Below, in pieces: positions 12,740-24,316 of a stretch of DNA of 64,000 nucleotides. The stretch is from Sorex araneus (Eukaryota > Chordata > Mammalia > Eulipotyphla > Soricidae). Location of the stretch: the NCBI RefSeq assembly GCF_027595985.1, contig NC_073307.1, forward strand, positions 121,623,678 to 121,687,677, written 5' to 3'. The notes under the pieces were generated by a model that had not been told where the DNA came from, made no database searches, and was given only the letters and a program-made list of their open reading frames with translations. Every line of letters starts with the position of its first letter. The first letter of the stretch is position 1. The translations under genes and the position numbers were made by a program.

Positions 12740-14325
12740 TTATAAATATATAAGTAAAATACAAATGCCCAGAGAGATATTTGGGGCAAGGTTGCAAATG
12801 GATATTTATTTTCCATAACCACCTTTGTCCTGAATATCTTTTACTGGGGAAATCAATGATCTGTGGTGGCCTGTTCTTGAGTTCCTATTGCAGCCTTGGG
12901 TCATTCCTGGGCCCCTCCTCCCATGCTCTGTGCCTGCAATTCTCCATCACAAAAGGTTTCTTCCTCTTTTCTCTCAAAAATCGTCAAGATTTTGGGTTGA
13001 TTGAAGTTCAGACAACGTTCTCCCCACTATATATTATCAGGGACTCTCTATTTCTCTGAGTTCAACATTTTCCTTCCTAGAGATTTCACCCTCTTAAAGT
13101 CTTAAAGAATACATGGGTGAAGGTCCATCTTCTGTATTTTAGTGCTGACAAAAGGACACAGACACTGCCTCTGTGTAGGACATCTACATCTAAAGTAGAC
13201 ATCTCATGCTACCTTCATATTTATGGAGCTGACACAGTGGCTTATTGGGTTCCTATGTGACCAAAGTCTGAAAGAGAGAACATGACTACATGTGGAGGTG
13301 TCAAAGGTTTTGATTTTTCTGCCCATTAAAAAGCAGAGTGTTTGAACAAGGCAATGGTTACAGAAGAAGTCGGGGTTTCTTTTGCATGGTGGGAGATCTT
13401 TTGCAAAACAACTTGCTTTTACTTTTCTGCTTTACTTGCCACCTATATCAAGCTCAAACATTTCACAGTGAATGAGAAGAACTGCCTTCCATAAACTAGA
13501 CATAGTCTTTAAAAATGTCATTGATTTCAATGGCATGAAAGAAATTTTCTCAAATGAAAAAGTAAATAGAAGAGCACATTTTTCAACTAAAAACTGAACA
13601 AAGAAAGAAACATTGTTCAAGAAAATGTGAATGAGTAGCGACACAGGAGTAATGATGGCAGGTCTCGGGTTGATTCTTGTTCCCAGGTCCTTTATATTTT
13701 CAAGAATGAAAATATTACATAGGAAAGATCTCAGACTCAGAGGCAGAAAAATTAAAAATATACTGGGAAGTAGAAGAGAAACTCCCTAACTGGGGAAGAA
13801 CTTACTATAGGACTAAGTTAAGAATGGCTTGTTTGTGGTGTTTTTATAGGAAAACTACCTCTTTGTGTAAATGGTCAAGTGACAAAGATGTTACAGAGAA
13901 GTCAAAGACTACATGTAGTGTGATCTAACTAGGTGGGCCTCGGGGTTATTCAGTCATGGGTCTTTGGGTTATCTATTGCTTCTTATTTTTGATGAGCCTA
14001 AAGTTTGTGTCAAATCTATGATATTTGGGAATTCTTGACTTCTCTTTCTCAGAAAGAGCTCAACAATTTGCAGGTGTATTTAAAAATGTGGAATTGAGAG
14101 TTCAAAAATGGGGCTGCTTGCAACTGCTGCCAAAGGAGGAACAGAGGCTTCCTCTTTCATTAGTGAAGGTATAGAGCCTATGTGTAATGGAATTATATAT
14201 AGAATACAGAAAAATAAGGAAGGAAAAATAAAAAACAATGGTTCTCCCTCTACAATATTGATAGAAACCTCACGTTACCTTGTTACACAGATATGAACAC
14301 TGTTATAAATGACATTATTTCATTA
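12740..14325. other. No gene or young repeat recognised
   Basis: Single-copy looking sequence of mixed composition. Short open frames (for example 12781-13059) have no family resemblance. Confidence 0.5.
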
Positions 14326-14327
14326 AA

Positions 14328-14490
14328 AATAGGGGCCATTGTGGGGAGGTAGACTGTGATTCTTGGTGGTGGAATATGTGCACTGGTGAAAGGATGGGTG
14401 TTCGAGCATTGTATAACTGAGACTTAAACCTGAAAGCTTTGAAACTTTCCACATGGTAATTCAATAAAAAAAATTTTAAAAAGAAAGAAA
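14328..14490 (+). mobile_element. 3' end of the L1-ended composite family
   Basis: 'gtgattcttggtggtggaa', 'atgtgcactggtgaaagg', 'cctgaaagctttgaaac' and 'ccacatggtaattcaataaa' then A-rich. The same terminal ~150 bp occurs at 23100-23250, 50960-51110, 51270-51405 (sense) and 21440-21590, 31766-31938 (antisense). Confidence 0.8.
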
Positions 14491-14492
14491 AG

Positions 14493-14662
14493 TAGGAACC
14501 ATAGGGATAGTACAGTGAGAAGGGTCTTTTCCTTGCATGTGTCCAACCTGAATTTGATCACTGGGATCCCATATGGCCCCCTGAGCACTGCCAGAATGAT
14601 TCCTGAGTGAAAAGCCAGGAGCAATGATTGATCATTGCTGGGCATGACCCAAAAGCCAAATA
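14493..14662 (+). mobile_element. tRNA-headed SINE, A-type body, diverged
   Basis: The sequence 'agggatagtacagtgagaag', then 'tttccttgcatgtg', 'gatcccatatggcc' and 'tgagcactgccag', matches the A-tailed SINE body. It runs into a GA-rich microsatellite instead of a clean A-tail. Confidence 0.75.
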
Positions 14663-14728
14663 AGAGAGACTGGGGGAGAGAGAGGGAGGTGGGGGAGAGG
14701 GAGAGAGAGGGAGAGAGAAAGAGAGTGA
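14663..14728. repeat. GA-rich simple repeat
   Basis: Purine-only tract of GAGAGA/GGGAGAGA units immediately 3' of the SINE. It probably expanded from the SINE tail. Confidence 0.85.
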
Positions 14729-14819
14729 GAATAATGCACTCAAGAGAGAAAGGAGCAAGGAGGAAGCTCCACTCCAAATCCCAGCATTAGTTATAAAAGC
14801 ATGAAACTGCACATCTCAA

Positions 14820-15310
14820 GAGGGGGGAAGGGATGTGGGGGCATTGGATGACACAGGTGCTCAGGCACTACATGTGCCAGGCAGCAACACATGGACACAG
14901 ATAGCACATGGACTCAGGCAACATAAGGACATGCTTCCCATGTTCAAACTGGCTTTTATAGGGTTTCTCCCAACCTGTCCCACATGGGGGCTTCCCACCT
15001 AGGAAATAGTCTGTTGCTGGGGTTGTTGCCAAGGGTAAAGGTGAGAGTAGTTAATGATCTTCTTTGATATTCCTTTCCCTACCTTTGTTCCGATTGGATC
15101 TTTTCTCCTGTTGGAGCTTCTCTAAGAGAAAGGTGTGATATTCCATGGATCTATTTTGGTGTCAGATAAAGGTGTTATCAGGCCTTAGTTCCTGTGTGAG
15201 CAAGGTTGGGTTTTCAGCAGCTTTAGAACAAGTCTGCTTTGTTACTTCCCTAGAACTAACTGCCACAGGGGGGCCCTATCCTATCTACTTGTGTGTCTGT
15301 TTCAAGAATA
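14820..15310. other. Unassigned; possible old LTR
   Basis: G-rich start (14820-14850), GCAACAC/ACATGGAC repeats, 'cttttatagggtttctcc' and a pyrimidine-rich part. LTR-like in texture but without clear ends. Confidence 0.2.
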
Positions 15311-15789
15311 CAATTGAGTTTATTTTAAGGAATCACTGTGAGTTACAGTTACAGAATTACAAACATCTGTGCTTACATTTCAGGTATACAATGATCAAGT
15401 ACCCATCCATCCACCAGTGCCCATTCTCCACAACCAATCTTCCAGTATCCCTCCCCGCTACCCTCCTCAATCTCCTCCCTTTCCAACCTCTGAAGCAGGT
15501 GTATTCCCTTTTACTCTTTCTCCTTTTAGGTGTTGTGGTTTTCAATACAGGCATTAAGTGGCCATCATGTTTGGTCTATAGTCTATTTCAGCACACATCT
15601 CCCATCCCAAATGGGCTTTCTAAGCATCCTTTAATTGGTGGTCCCTTCTATCTGAGTTGCGTTTTTCGGTCAGCATGTAAGGCCAGCCTCCAGGTTATGG
15701 AGCAATGCTTCTGGTCCTTATCTCTACTACTTTGTGTGTTAGTCTCCCATTCTGTTACTTTATATTCCATAAAAGAATGCAAAACTTCT

Positions 15790-18700
15790 ATGTCTGTTCC
15801 TCTTTTTCTGACTCATTTCACTTAACATGATACTCTTCATGTTGATCCACTTATATGCAAATTTCATGACTTCATCTTTTCTAACAACTGCATAGTATTC
15901 TCTTGTGTAGATGTACCAAAGTTCTTTAATCAATCATCTGTTCTTGGGCACTCGGATTTTTCCAGATTCTAGCTATTGTGAACAGTGCTGCAATGAACAT
16001 ACAAGTGCAGATGTCATTTCTACTCTACTTTTTTGCATCTCCGGGTTATTTTCCCAGAAGTGGTATTGGTGGGTCAAATGGTAACTCAAATTTTAATTTT
16101 TTGAGAAATCTTCGTACTGTTTTCCAAAAGAATTGAACCATTCAGCATTCCCACCAGTAGTAAAGGAGATTCCCCATCTCTCCACAGTCAAACTAACACC
16201 AGTTGCTTTTGTTCTTTTGTATGTTAGCCATTCTTTGTGATGGAGATGATATCACATTGTCTTTTTGATCTTTATCTCCCTGATGATTAGTGATTAAGAG
16301 CATTTTTTCATTTTCTTTTTGGCTATTTAGATTTCTTCTTTGAGAAAGTTTCTGTTCATTTCATTGCCCCATTTTCTGATAGTCTTGGATGTTTTCTTCT
16401 AGTAGATTTCAACCAGTGCCTAGTGTATCTCTGATGTTAACCCCTTATCAGAAGGGTGTTGGGTGAATATCCTTTCCTATTCTGTAGAGTGCCTTTGTAT
16501 TCTGGTCACTGTTTCTTTTGAGGTATAGAAGCTTCTTAGTTTAAGATAGTCTCATTTGTTCATCTCTGTTTCCACTTGCTTGGTCAGTGGCATGGCATCT
16601 TTGAAGATACCTTTAGCTTCAATATCATGGAGGGCTTTGCTAACCTTTTCTTCAACGTACCTTATGGATTCTGGTATGATGTTGAGATCTTTGATCCATT
16701 TTAACCAGTCTTTTGAGCATGGTGTTCGGGAGAGGTCTGAGTCCATTTTTTTTGCATGTAACTGTCCAATTTTGACAGCACCATTTGTTAAAGAGGCTTT
16801 CCTTGCTCCACTTAACATTTCTTGCTCCCTTATCAAAGATAAGATAATCATATATTTGAGAGTGTGTGTAAAGATATTCAACCCTGTTCCTTTGGTCTGC
16901 AGCTTTGCCTTTGTTTCAGTACCATGCTGTTTTAATTATTACCGCTTTGTATAGAGTTTGAGGTTGGGGAAGGTGATGCCTCCCATCTTCTTTTTTCCAA
17001 GAATCATTTTAGCAATTCGTGTGGAGTTCTTGTTCTATTTAAATTTCAGGAGTGTTTGATCCATTTCTTTGGAGAATTTAATGGGTATCCTATATGGAGC
17101 TCATTGAATTTGTATAATGCTTTAGGGAGTATTGTCACTGCGACGATATTAATTCTTCCATTCCATGAGCAGGGGATATATTTACATTTTCTTGTGTCCT
17201 CTTTTATTTCGTGAAGTAGTGTTTTGCAATTTTCTTTTTTACAGGTCCTATTCCTCCTTAGATAAGCTGTTTCCGAGGTACTTGATTTTCTGAGTCATGA
17301 TTTTGAATGGGATTGCTTTACTCATTTCACTTTCTTCTATCCCATTATTTGCTTATTAGAAATCCATGGACTTATGGGTAATGATTTTATAGCCTGCGAC
17401 TTTACTACACAAATCTATTGTTTCTAAGAAATACTTGGTAGAGGCTTTAGGGTTCTCTATAATTTCATATAAAGCGCAAATAGTGAGAGATTGATTTCTT
17501 CCTTTCCTCTCTGGTGCTCTGAATACCTTTTTCTTGCTTAACCACTATTACAAGTACTATATTGGATAAATGTGATGAGAGTGACATCCTTGTCTCGTAC
17601 CTGATCTTAGAGGGAAGTCTCTTAGTTTTTCCCCATTAAGCATGATGCTTGACATAGGCTTCTGGTAGATGGCTTTGACTATATTGAGGAAAGTTACTTC
17701 AGTACCCACTTTGGTGAGAGTTTTTATCATAAATAGGTGCTGGATCTTGTCAAATGCTTTCTCTGCATCTATTGAAATGATCATATGGATTTTATCTTAT
17801 CTTTTGCTAATATGAAGGATTATGTTGATTGATTTCCGAATGTCAAACCATCCTTGCATCCCCAGGATGAATCCCACTTGGTCGTGGTGTATGATCTTTT
17901 TGGTGAGTTGTTGGATTTTACTCGCTAATATTTTGTTGAGGATCTTTGCATCTGTGTTCATCAGAGATATTGGCCTGTAATTTTTTTTGCGATGTCTCTG
18001 TTTACTTTTGGTATTAGGAAGACATGTGCCTCATAGAAACTGGGAGAGTTTTTGTTTCTTCAATTTTCTGGAAAAACTTAAGAACTAACAATAGGTTCTC
18101 TTTAAATGTTGGAAGAATTTTCTATCTTGGAAGAAATCTATCTGTATCTGGGCTTTTATTTGGGGGAAGACTTTTGATTACAGTTTCAGTTTCCTTGATA
18201 GTAATAGGTCTATTCTGGCATTCCAAATCTTCTTGGTTCAGACTTGGGAGATTATAGGAATCCAGAAACTTATCCATTTCTTCTATATTTTCTTGTTTCA
18301 TTGCATACAGACTGTCAAAGGAGTCTCTGATGATCTTTTGAATTTTGGGGGGTTTCTGTTGTGATATCCCCCTTTCCATTTCTGATTCGGTTTATTAGGG
18401 TTCTCTTTCTAGCTTTCTTTGTGAGCCTTACTATTGGTTTATCAATCTTGTTTATTTTCTCAAAGAACCAGCATTTAGTGCATTGATGTTTCGGATTGTT
18501 TTTATTTTTTTTATTTTATTTTATTTGGTTTCCATGTTGTTAATTTCTGCTCTAATTTTATTATTTCTTTCTTTCCGCCTGGTTTTTACTTTTTGTTGGT
18601 CCTTTTCTAAGATCTTGATCTGTGAATTCAAGTTATTCATGTAGGCTATTTCTTCTTTCATTAGATATGCTTGCAGAGCTATAAATTTTCCCCATAACAC

Positions 18701-19580
18701 GGTTTTAGCTGCTTCCCACAAGTTCTGGTAGCTCATGTCTTCATTCTCATTTGTTTCCAGGTATCTTTTGATGTGTTCCTTGATATCCTCTCTGACCCAC
18801 TCGATGTTCAGCATTGAGTTGTTTAATTTCCAGATATTTGATTTGGTTCTCTGTATCTGTGTGTGATTAACTCCTATCTTCTGTGCATCATGGTCTGAAA
18901 AGATATTTGATGGAGTTTCTATCTTCTTGATTCTATTGCAGTATGTTTTGTGTCCCAGAATGTGGTCTATTTTGGAAGATTTTCTGTGTGCACTGGAAAA
19001 GAATGTGTATTATTCTTACTTGGGGGTGGAGGTGTAGGGAAGGGATTTAAAGCCCTGTAGAGATCTATTAGTCCTCTCTCTTCTATTCCTTCCTTCAAAC
19101 CAGAGTTTCCTTGCTGAGTTTTATTCTTGTTTATCTATCTAGAGGTCATAAAGTGGTGTTGAAGTCTCCAACTACTATTTTGTTGCTACCAATGTCCTCC
19201 TTAAAATCTGTTAGCAGTTGTTGTAAGTATTTAGATGGTACTTCATTAGGTGCGTATATGTTTAATATTGTGGTCTCTTCCTGCTGTGAATATCCCTTGA
19301 TTATTAAAAAAATGGCCCTTGCTGTCCCATCTAATCTTTTTCAACCTGAAATCTGTTGTCGAATACTGGTACAGCCACCCCAGCTTTCTTGAGGAGAGTT
19401 GTTTGCTTGAAGGATTGTTTTTTGCCCTTTGATGTGGAGTCTGTGTTTGCCCTGACTGTTCAGATGTGTTTCTTGTAGGCTGCAAGAGAATGTTGGGTTT
19501 AGTTTTTTAATCTGTTGTGTCACTCTGTGTCTCTTAATTAGTATATTTAGACCATGAACATTGAGAGAGACTATTGTCAT
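15790..19580 (-). pseudogene. L1 ORF2 remnant (endonuclease-reverse transcriptase)
   Basis: It starts MTIVSLNVHGLNILIKRHRV (19580). The endonuclease region has [27 protein letters not shown] (17770), [17 protein letters not shown]. Late part: RTPCSKDWLKWIKDLNIIPE (16700 area). It is broken by many stops and frameshifts, so no enzyme is encoded. Confidence 0.85.
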
Positions 19581-20010
19581 GGGGTTTTTGTGCCATCCTT
19601 CTCTAGAGGTTTGTAGGGGTTTTCTTGTCTTAGAGTGGTCCCTTTAGCCTTTCTTTTAAGTTTGGTTTTGAGTCTATAAAGTTCCTGAGCTGTTTTTTAT
19701 TCATGAAATAGTGTATTGTTTCTTCGAGTTTCAGTGAGAGTTTAACTGGATAAATACTTGCTTGCAATATTGCCTTGCAGAATCCGTGACATTCATCATT
19801 CTGTTTATGAGATGTGTTAGAGTCTTTTTATTAGGGTCTTTTTTAGCTGGCACCCTTCAGGCTCCTTGGATCTGGATGAATGCATTCTCCAGCTCTGGAA
19901 ACTTTTCAGCAATGATTTCTTTAACTCTCTTTTTCACTGCTTCCCTGTCCTTCTGGTACTCTGATGATACTTATGTTATTTCTCTTTTATTCATCCCCTA
20001 GGTCTCTGAT

Positions 20011-20578
20011 TCACCCAAGAGCTATTTTTTGGTCTGTTCCCATTGTTTTTTGTTGCCTGTTAGCTTTCTGCAGCTCAGCTCCAAGCTCACTGATTCTGTC
20101 TTTGGCTGTAACCATTCTACTGTTGAGGGCACCCATTGAGTTTTTTATTTCATCTACTGAATGCTTTCTTAGTGACACTTCTATTTGTAGCTTTCTTATT
20201 TGTGCTCTCATTTCTTCCTGTTTTCTTGGCTTTCCATTCCACTCTTTCATTTACTGGATGCTTATTCCACCATTTATTTAAGTTCATTCAATATCTTCAA
20301 TATTTCATCTCTGAATTCTTTATCAAAGATATCGTATTTGTGGGTAACCGCTCTTGAGGCCTCTGGACTCTTTTCTTCATCCTCTCTTCATGGGGGGATT
20401 TGTGCCATTTCTCCATTTTGTAGTGGCAGTATGGAGGTGGGACCTTCCAGTTCACTATCAGTATTCCCCTCTTGCTGCAAGAAAGGATTCTGGATGAGCC
20501 ATTTTCCTCTTCTAGGATACAACCTTTCTCTTTCATGCTCTTTTGTGATTTATGTGAGGCCTCTAGTGAAGCATTCAA
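20011..20578 (-). pseudogene. L1 ORF1 remnant
   Basis: Minus strand from ATG 20576-20578. A short basic N-terminal part is followed by KEFRDEILNILNE-like sequence and a coiled-coil region (KQEEMRAQIRKLQIEVSLRK). Several in-frame stops are present. ORF1p is an RNA-binding, trimeric L1 protein; this copy cannot make it. Confidence 0.75.
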
Positions 20579-21438
20579 GGATGTGTTCTCTTATACTGGG
20601 CTTGTACAACTTATTGTGTTCAACGGTATTTTGGTAAAATTAGAATAGGCTAGTAGACTAGTTGGCTTATTGTCTTTGAAAAGCCAGGATGTTCTCCACA
20701 GAATTCGGTAATGGAGATTGAGATGTGATTCCAGAGTACTGGGAAAGGGGAAAATAACTTCGGGTACCACAAGAGTCCTGCCATGGAGACCACAACCCTG
20801 CTGCACTGTAGGTCCTGAGAGATGCTGGGTTGATTTCAGGTCCTGTGGCGAGCTGGAGCGCAGGTGCAGGAGTGGGGCTTTGGCCGTGGGTTCACAAACC
20901 GGAGAGAGCAAATAAGCAGGCAATAGAGGAGCGGTACTGGGGGCTGAATCAAGAATACAAATGATTAATCTCATAATATGCTTTTTTATATTCCACAGTT
21001 GAATACAGTCATTCTGTCTCTCAACGTTTGATTCATTTCACTCAGCATGATACTCTCCATGCCTATCCATTTACAAGAAATCATAAATAATCCTGCAACT
21101 GTGTATCTGATGGAGATTCAATTTTTTTAAAAAAGAAATACAAATTATTTCAGGAGACAGCGAACTCCATCAAACAAAGTACACAGGATTCCTAGATTAG
21201 TACACTGTGAGCCTGGCAGTCAGATAAAGCCTGATCTGCTCTTTGTTCTGAGATCTAGTCATTAGTCTGACCTGCAGTGCCAGAGAAGACCCATCAAGAA
21301 GTAAAAACTAAAACAACTGAACACCCAGTACTGATAGCATCGAGGGGCTCACAGAGCAGCCCGTTGTTGGGTAGATGAATGTACAACTCTCAGGGCTGAT
21401 AGATTGGGTGTTCAGTCAGGTGATTTAGGTTAGTGTGA

Positions 21439-22280
21439 TTTTTTAAAAATTTTTTATTGAATCACCATGTGAAAAGTTACAAATCTTTCAGGCTTAAGTC
21501 TCAGTCATACACTCAGTCATACATCCCTTTACCAGTGCACATGTTCCACCACCAAGAACCCCAGTGTACCTCCCACCCCATCCCCACCCCCTGCCTGTGT
21601 GGCTGATGATTTTCACTTTACTTTCTCTTTACTTTGATTACATTCAATATTTCTCCAGAAATCTCACTATTGTTATTTGGAATTTTCCCCCAACAATCAG
21701 ACCTACCCAAAAGGCATCATTTGATAATTTGTTTTCCATTGCTGAGAATAAGAGCATATGAGGTGACAGTTTTGGATTCTAGTATTTTAGTAATTAAGTC
21801 CAGAAAAAATTCTGCTGGAAATCGCATCATTGCAAACTTGTACCTCTGTTCAGGGGCCTCATAAGATGGCGGTTGCCACACCACCAGGGAAAGGAAAGGC
21901 TGAGAGAGAAAAACTTTTCCCCTCCCGGGGCCACATGAGGCCGGAGCTTAGTTCACATTCTAGAGGCATTTCTGCAAGAAGCCGCTGGGTTCCGAAAGTA
22001 GTTAGTTGGCCTCCGGGATCATGGGTGTTCAGGAACGGAGGGGCCGCTCGTGTGAGGCCACTCGGGATCACATCTGGATGGAGAGCGGCACTGGTAATGC
22101 CCCCCATCCCAAGATCTGCGGGTCCTGTCATTGCAAGCTTGTACCTCTCTTTAGTGAGCCTCATAAGATGGTGGTCACCACACCACCATTGGGGAAAGAA
22201 AAGGCAGAGAGACAAAAACCTTTTCCCTCCAGGGAGCATGGGGCCGTAGCTTAGTTCACAGTCTAGAGGCATTTTTGCAA
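21439..22280 (-). mobile_element. Complete ORF-less composite element: GC-rich tandem modules plus L1-type 3' end
   Basis: It is bounded by a perfect 11-bp target duplication GGTTAGTGTGA (21428-21438 and 22281-22291). Read on the minus strand: two related ~290 bp modules (22280-22125 and 21990-21830), each with 'agactgtgaactaagct/gagct', a G-rich run, CACCATCTTAT or CGCCATCTTAT, and 'gaggtacaagcttgca'. A linker (AAATTATCAAATGATGCC) follows, then the shared 3' end with 'cctgaaagatttgtaac' and AATAAA. No coding frame is conserved. The GCCATCTT word resembles a YY1 site, as in L1 promoters (family knowledge). It is likely an L1-mobilised non-autonomous element. Confidence 0.75.
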
Positions 22281-22291
22281 GGTTAGTGTGA

Positions 22292-22803
22292 CTTCACAGA
22301 GCAGAATGCAGGGGCAGGGCTGCTGCTGCTGCTGTGCATGTGGTGGCCTTGAGCTGTTCCCCCACTCCCCCAGCCCTCCCCAATAGAAAGAGAGAGAGAC
22401 AGGAAAATGGGGGACCACTACTTGATAGTAAAATGGCCCATTTAATGTACAGCTGTTTGCATACTTATAGAACATCTTAGGGGGGTTGAGATAAGGACAT
22501 AGGTGTGATCAATCACTTACATAGAAAACATTTGGTGGAGGAAATTGTCTTGGGAGATTAACTCAAGGGAACACTGTCTCCCAGGAACATCAACATTGCT
22601 TTTATCTTTTCCTCTAGTTGTGTAAGTTGTCAATACTTGCAGTTGCTTGGATAAACACAGTAAGAGGCAAATATCCCAATACTTAGTTCTCTGGGCTGAG
22701 AGAAGCAAGGCTTTTCCCATAAATCCCACACTAAGTCTTCACACCAGTTCTGCTTGTCCTGCCCCATGGGAGTCCTGTCTCTTAAGTCATAACCACTTGC
22801 ATC
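22292..22803. other. Unassigned; possible old LTR sequence
   Basis: CTG/GCT-rich start (22318-22337), C-rich tract, then moderate complexity. It is the sequence into which both composite copies inserted and continues after 23280. No ends or frames identified. Confidence 0.25.
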
Positions 22804-22820
22804 AAGATCAGGCATTTATG

Positions 22821-23262
22821 AAGTTGTGTGGCCACAATAGGGGCCGAGAGGTTTTCGATTTCTGTATTTTAGTATTTTAGTAACTAAGTCCAGAGAAAAT
22901 TCTGCCAGAAGTTGCATCTCTTCATTCTCAGCAATAAAAAACAAATTATCAAATGCTTCCTTTCCATCAGGTCCGACTTGTGGGGGGGGAACTCCAAGCA
23001 ATAATTGTTTTTTGTTGAAATATTGAATGTAATCAAAGTAAAGTGAAAATAAAGTGAAATTTATCAGCTACACAGATGGGGTGGGGGCTAAGAGAGTGGG
23101 GGGGGTGGGAAGGGAGGTTTACTGTGGTTCTTGGTGGTAGAATATGTGCACAGGTGAAGAGTTGGTTGTTCAAGCATTGTGTAACTGAGACTTAAGCTTG
23201 AAAGCTTTGTAACTTCCCACATGGTGATTCAATTAAAAAAATTTAATTAATTATTCAAAAAA
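22821..23262 (+). mobile_element. Composite element copy with 5' inversion
   Basis: Flanked by a 17-bp duplication with one mismatch, AAGATCAGGCATTTATG (22804-22820) and AAGATCAGGGATTTATG (23263-23279). 22919-23262 is the sense linker plus 3' end. 22840-22918 matches the element in antisense ('tattttagtaactaagtcc', 'aattctgccagaag'). That is the layout left by twin priming on an L1-type RNA. Confidence 0.75.
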
Positions 23263-23279
23263 AAGATCAGGGATTTATG

Positions 23280-24110
23280 TTTTTTAGATTGTCCCATTTC
23301 TACGCCAGGGTACCTTTGCCACTCCCTTCTGGGGTGTTAGGGACTACAGAAACTAAGGCCTAAGTCAAGTAATTATGACCAAGAATAGATAAAATAAAGT
23401 AATTATGCCCTGGAATAGTTAAAGTTCATTCAATCAACTCCCAAATATTAGGAGCATAGCATTAATGGTCTTTCTGTGTTTAACCAAAGAACATTTCTCT
23501 AGAGTAAAATATAAAAAAGCTATAGGAGAAATGGAAAAGCAGGTACAAATACAAATCACTTTAAATACAAAGCAGTACAAATACAAAGTTCAGGATTACC
23601 AGAAAGCTTTGACTTATCAATAATCAAGACTAACTTGGGGAACTGTTACAATGAGAGATAAAACACAAAGGAAAGGTTAAAGATAGACCCTAATTAAATT
23701 AGGAATATTAGCAATAGATGTTAAGTTTCTCTGGGAGGAAGAAAGGGGGCAACTCACTGATGAAACCTGAAACATTTAGAGTTAATATTCAACCCAGTGT
23801 CTGGGCATGTAGGTAAAGACGAAATGGAAAGAGCTGATGAGCCTCTCCTGAGGTATGTGGAAGGAGAGGGAGATGGGGTCAGAATACCTGATGCTGTAGT
23901 TTCCTGCATTCAAGCGTTGGTTCCCTTAATTCTGAAGCTGTGACTTTCTGTACTGTGGCGTGGATCCACTATCAGAGTGAAATTTTAATGACAATTTCAA
24001 GGAAATAGTATAATAATTATCGTGGGAGTGTTTCTTTGTTTATTAAATGAAAAGCTAAAGATTCTATGTAGGAAAAGTAATATTTAGAAAAGAACTGCCA
24101 TGACAGGCTG
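23280..24110. other. No gene recognised
   Basis: AT-rich stretch left of the ERV. 23780-23980 has LTR-like texture, but no terminal repeats were found. Confidence 0.3.
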
Positions 24111-24115
24111 TATGA

Positions 24116-24295
24116 CCTTTGGGCAGCCTAGGCCTGTTCCAAGAACAAGGAACTAGGTCATTTCTGATAAACAAGTGTGGAGGGTTACAAAACTGTTAAA
24201 GCAGAAAAACCAGATGTCTCAAAGATTTGTTCCTTAGAATGAGGTTAATTCTCTGGAATGTAAATGCCAGGAGGTGGGCTGGATAATGTGGGCCG
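24116..24295 (+). repeat. Partial 5' LTR
   Basis: Matches 27749-27930 of the 3' LTR ('ggcctgttccaagaacaagg', 'ggagggttacaaaactgtt', 'gccaggaggtgggctgg') with many substitutions. The first ~50 bp and the R-U5 part are absent. Confidence 0.85.
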
Positions 24296-24316
24296 AAAAA
24301 CAGATAAACTTAGATC

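Larger units (their letters stand above)
15311..20960 (-). mobile_element. Near full-length L1, decayed
   Basis: On the minus strand: a 5' UTR from about 20960, ORF1 from 20578 (SRILSCSKRGIL, then DKEFRDEILNILNELK, then a coiled-coil-like stretch EIKNSMGALNSRMVTAKDRI) to about 19680, and ORF2 from 19580 (MTIVSLNVHGLN endonuclease start; SLQETHL). The RT is near 17800-17560 ([22 protein letters not shown]), and the C-terminus near 15790. The 3' UTR ends at about 15311. Every frame has stops and shifts. Bits of ORF2 remain open at 18122-18379 and 16552-16881. No target duplication was found. Length about 5.6 kb. Confidence 0.9.

Noticed and set aside
13432-13644. Possible further MRGPR remnant
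   Set aside because: Hydrophobic translation but no order of family motifs.
15145-15825. 226-codon plus-strand frame
   Set aside because: It is antisense to the 3' UTR and ORF2 end of the large L1 and has no protein-like features.
21859-22272. 137-codon minus-strand frame and overlapping plus-strand frames
   Set aside because: They arise from the GC-rich tandem modules of the composite element; frames are not kept in the other copies.
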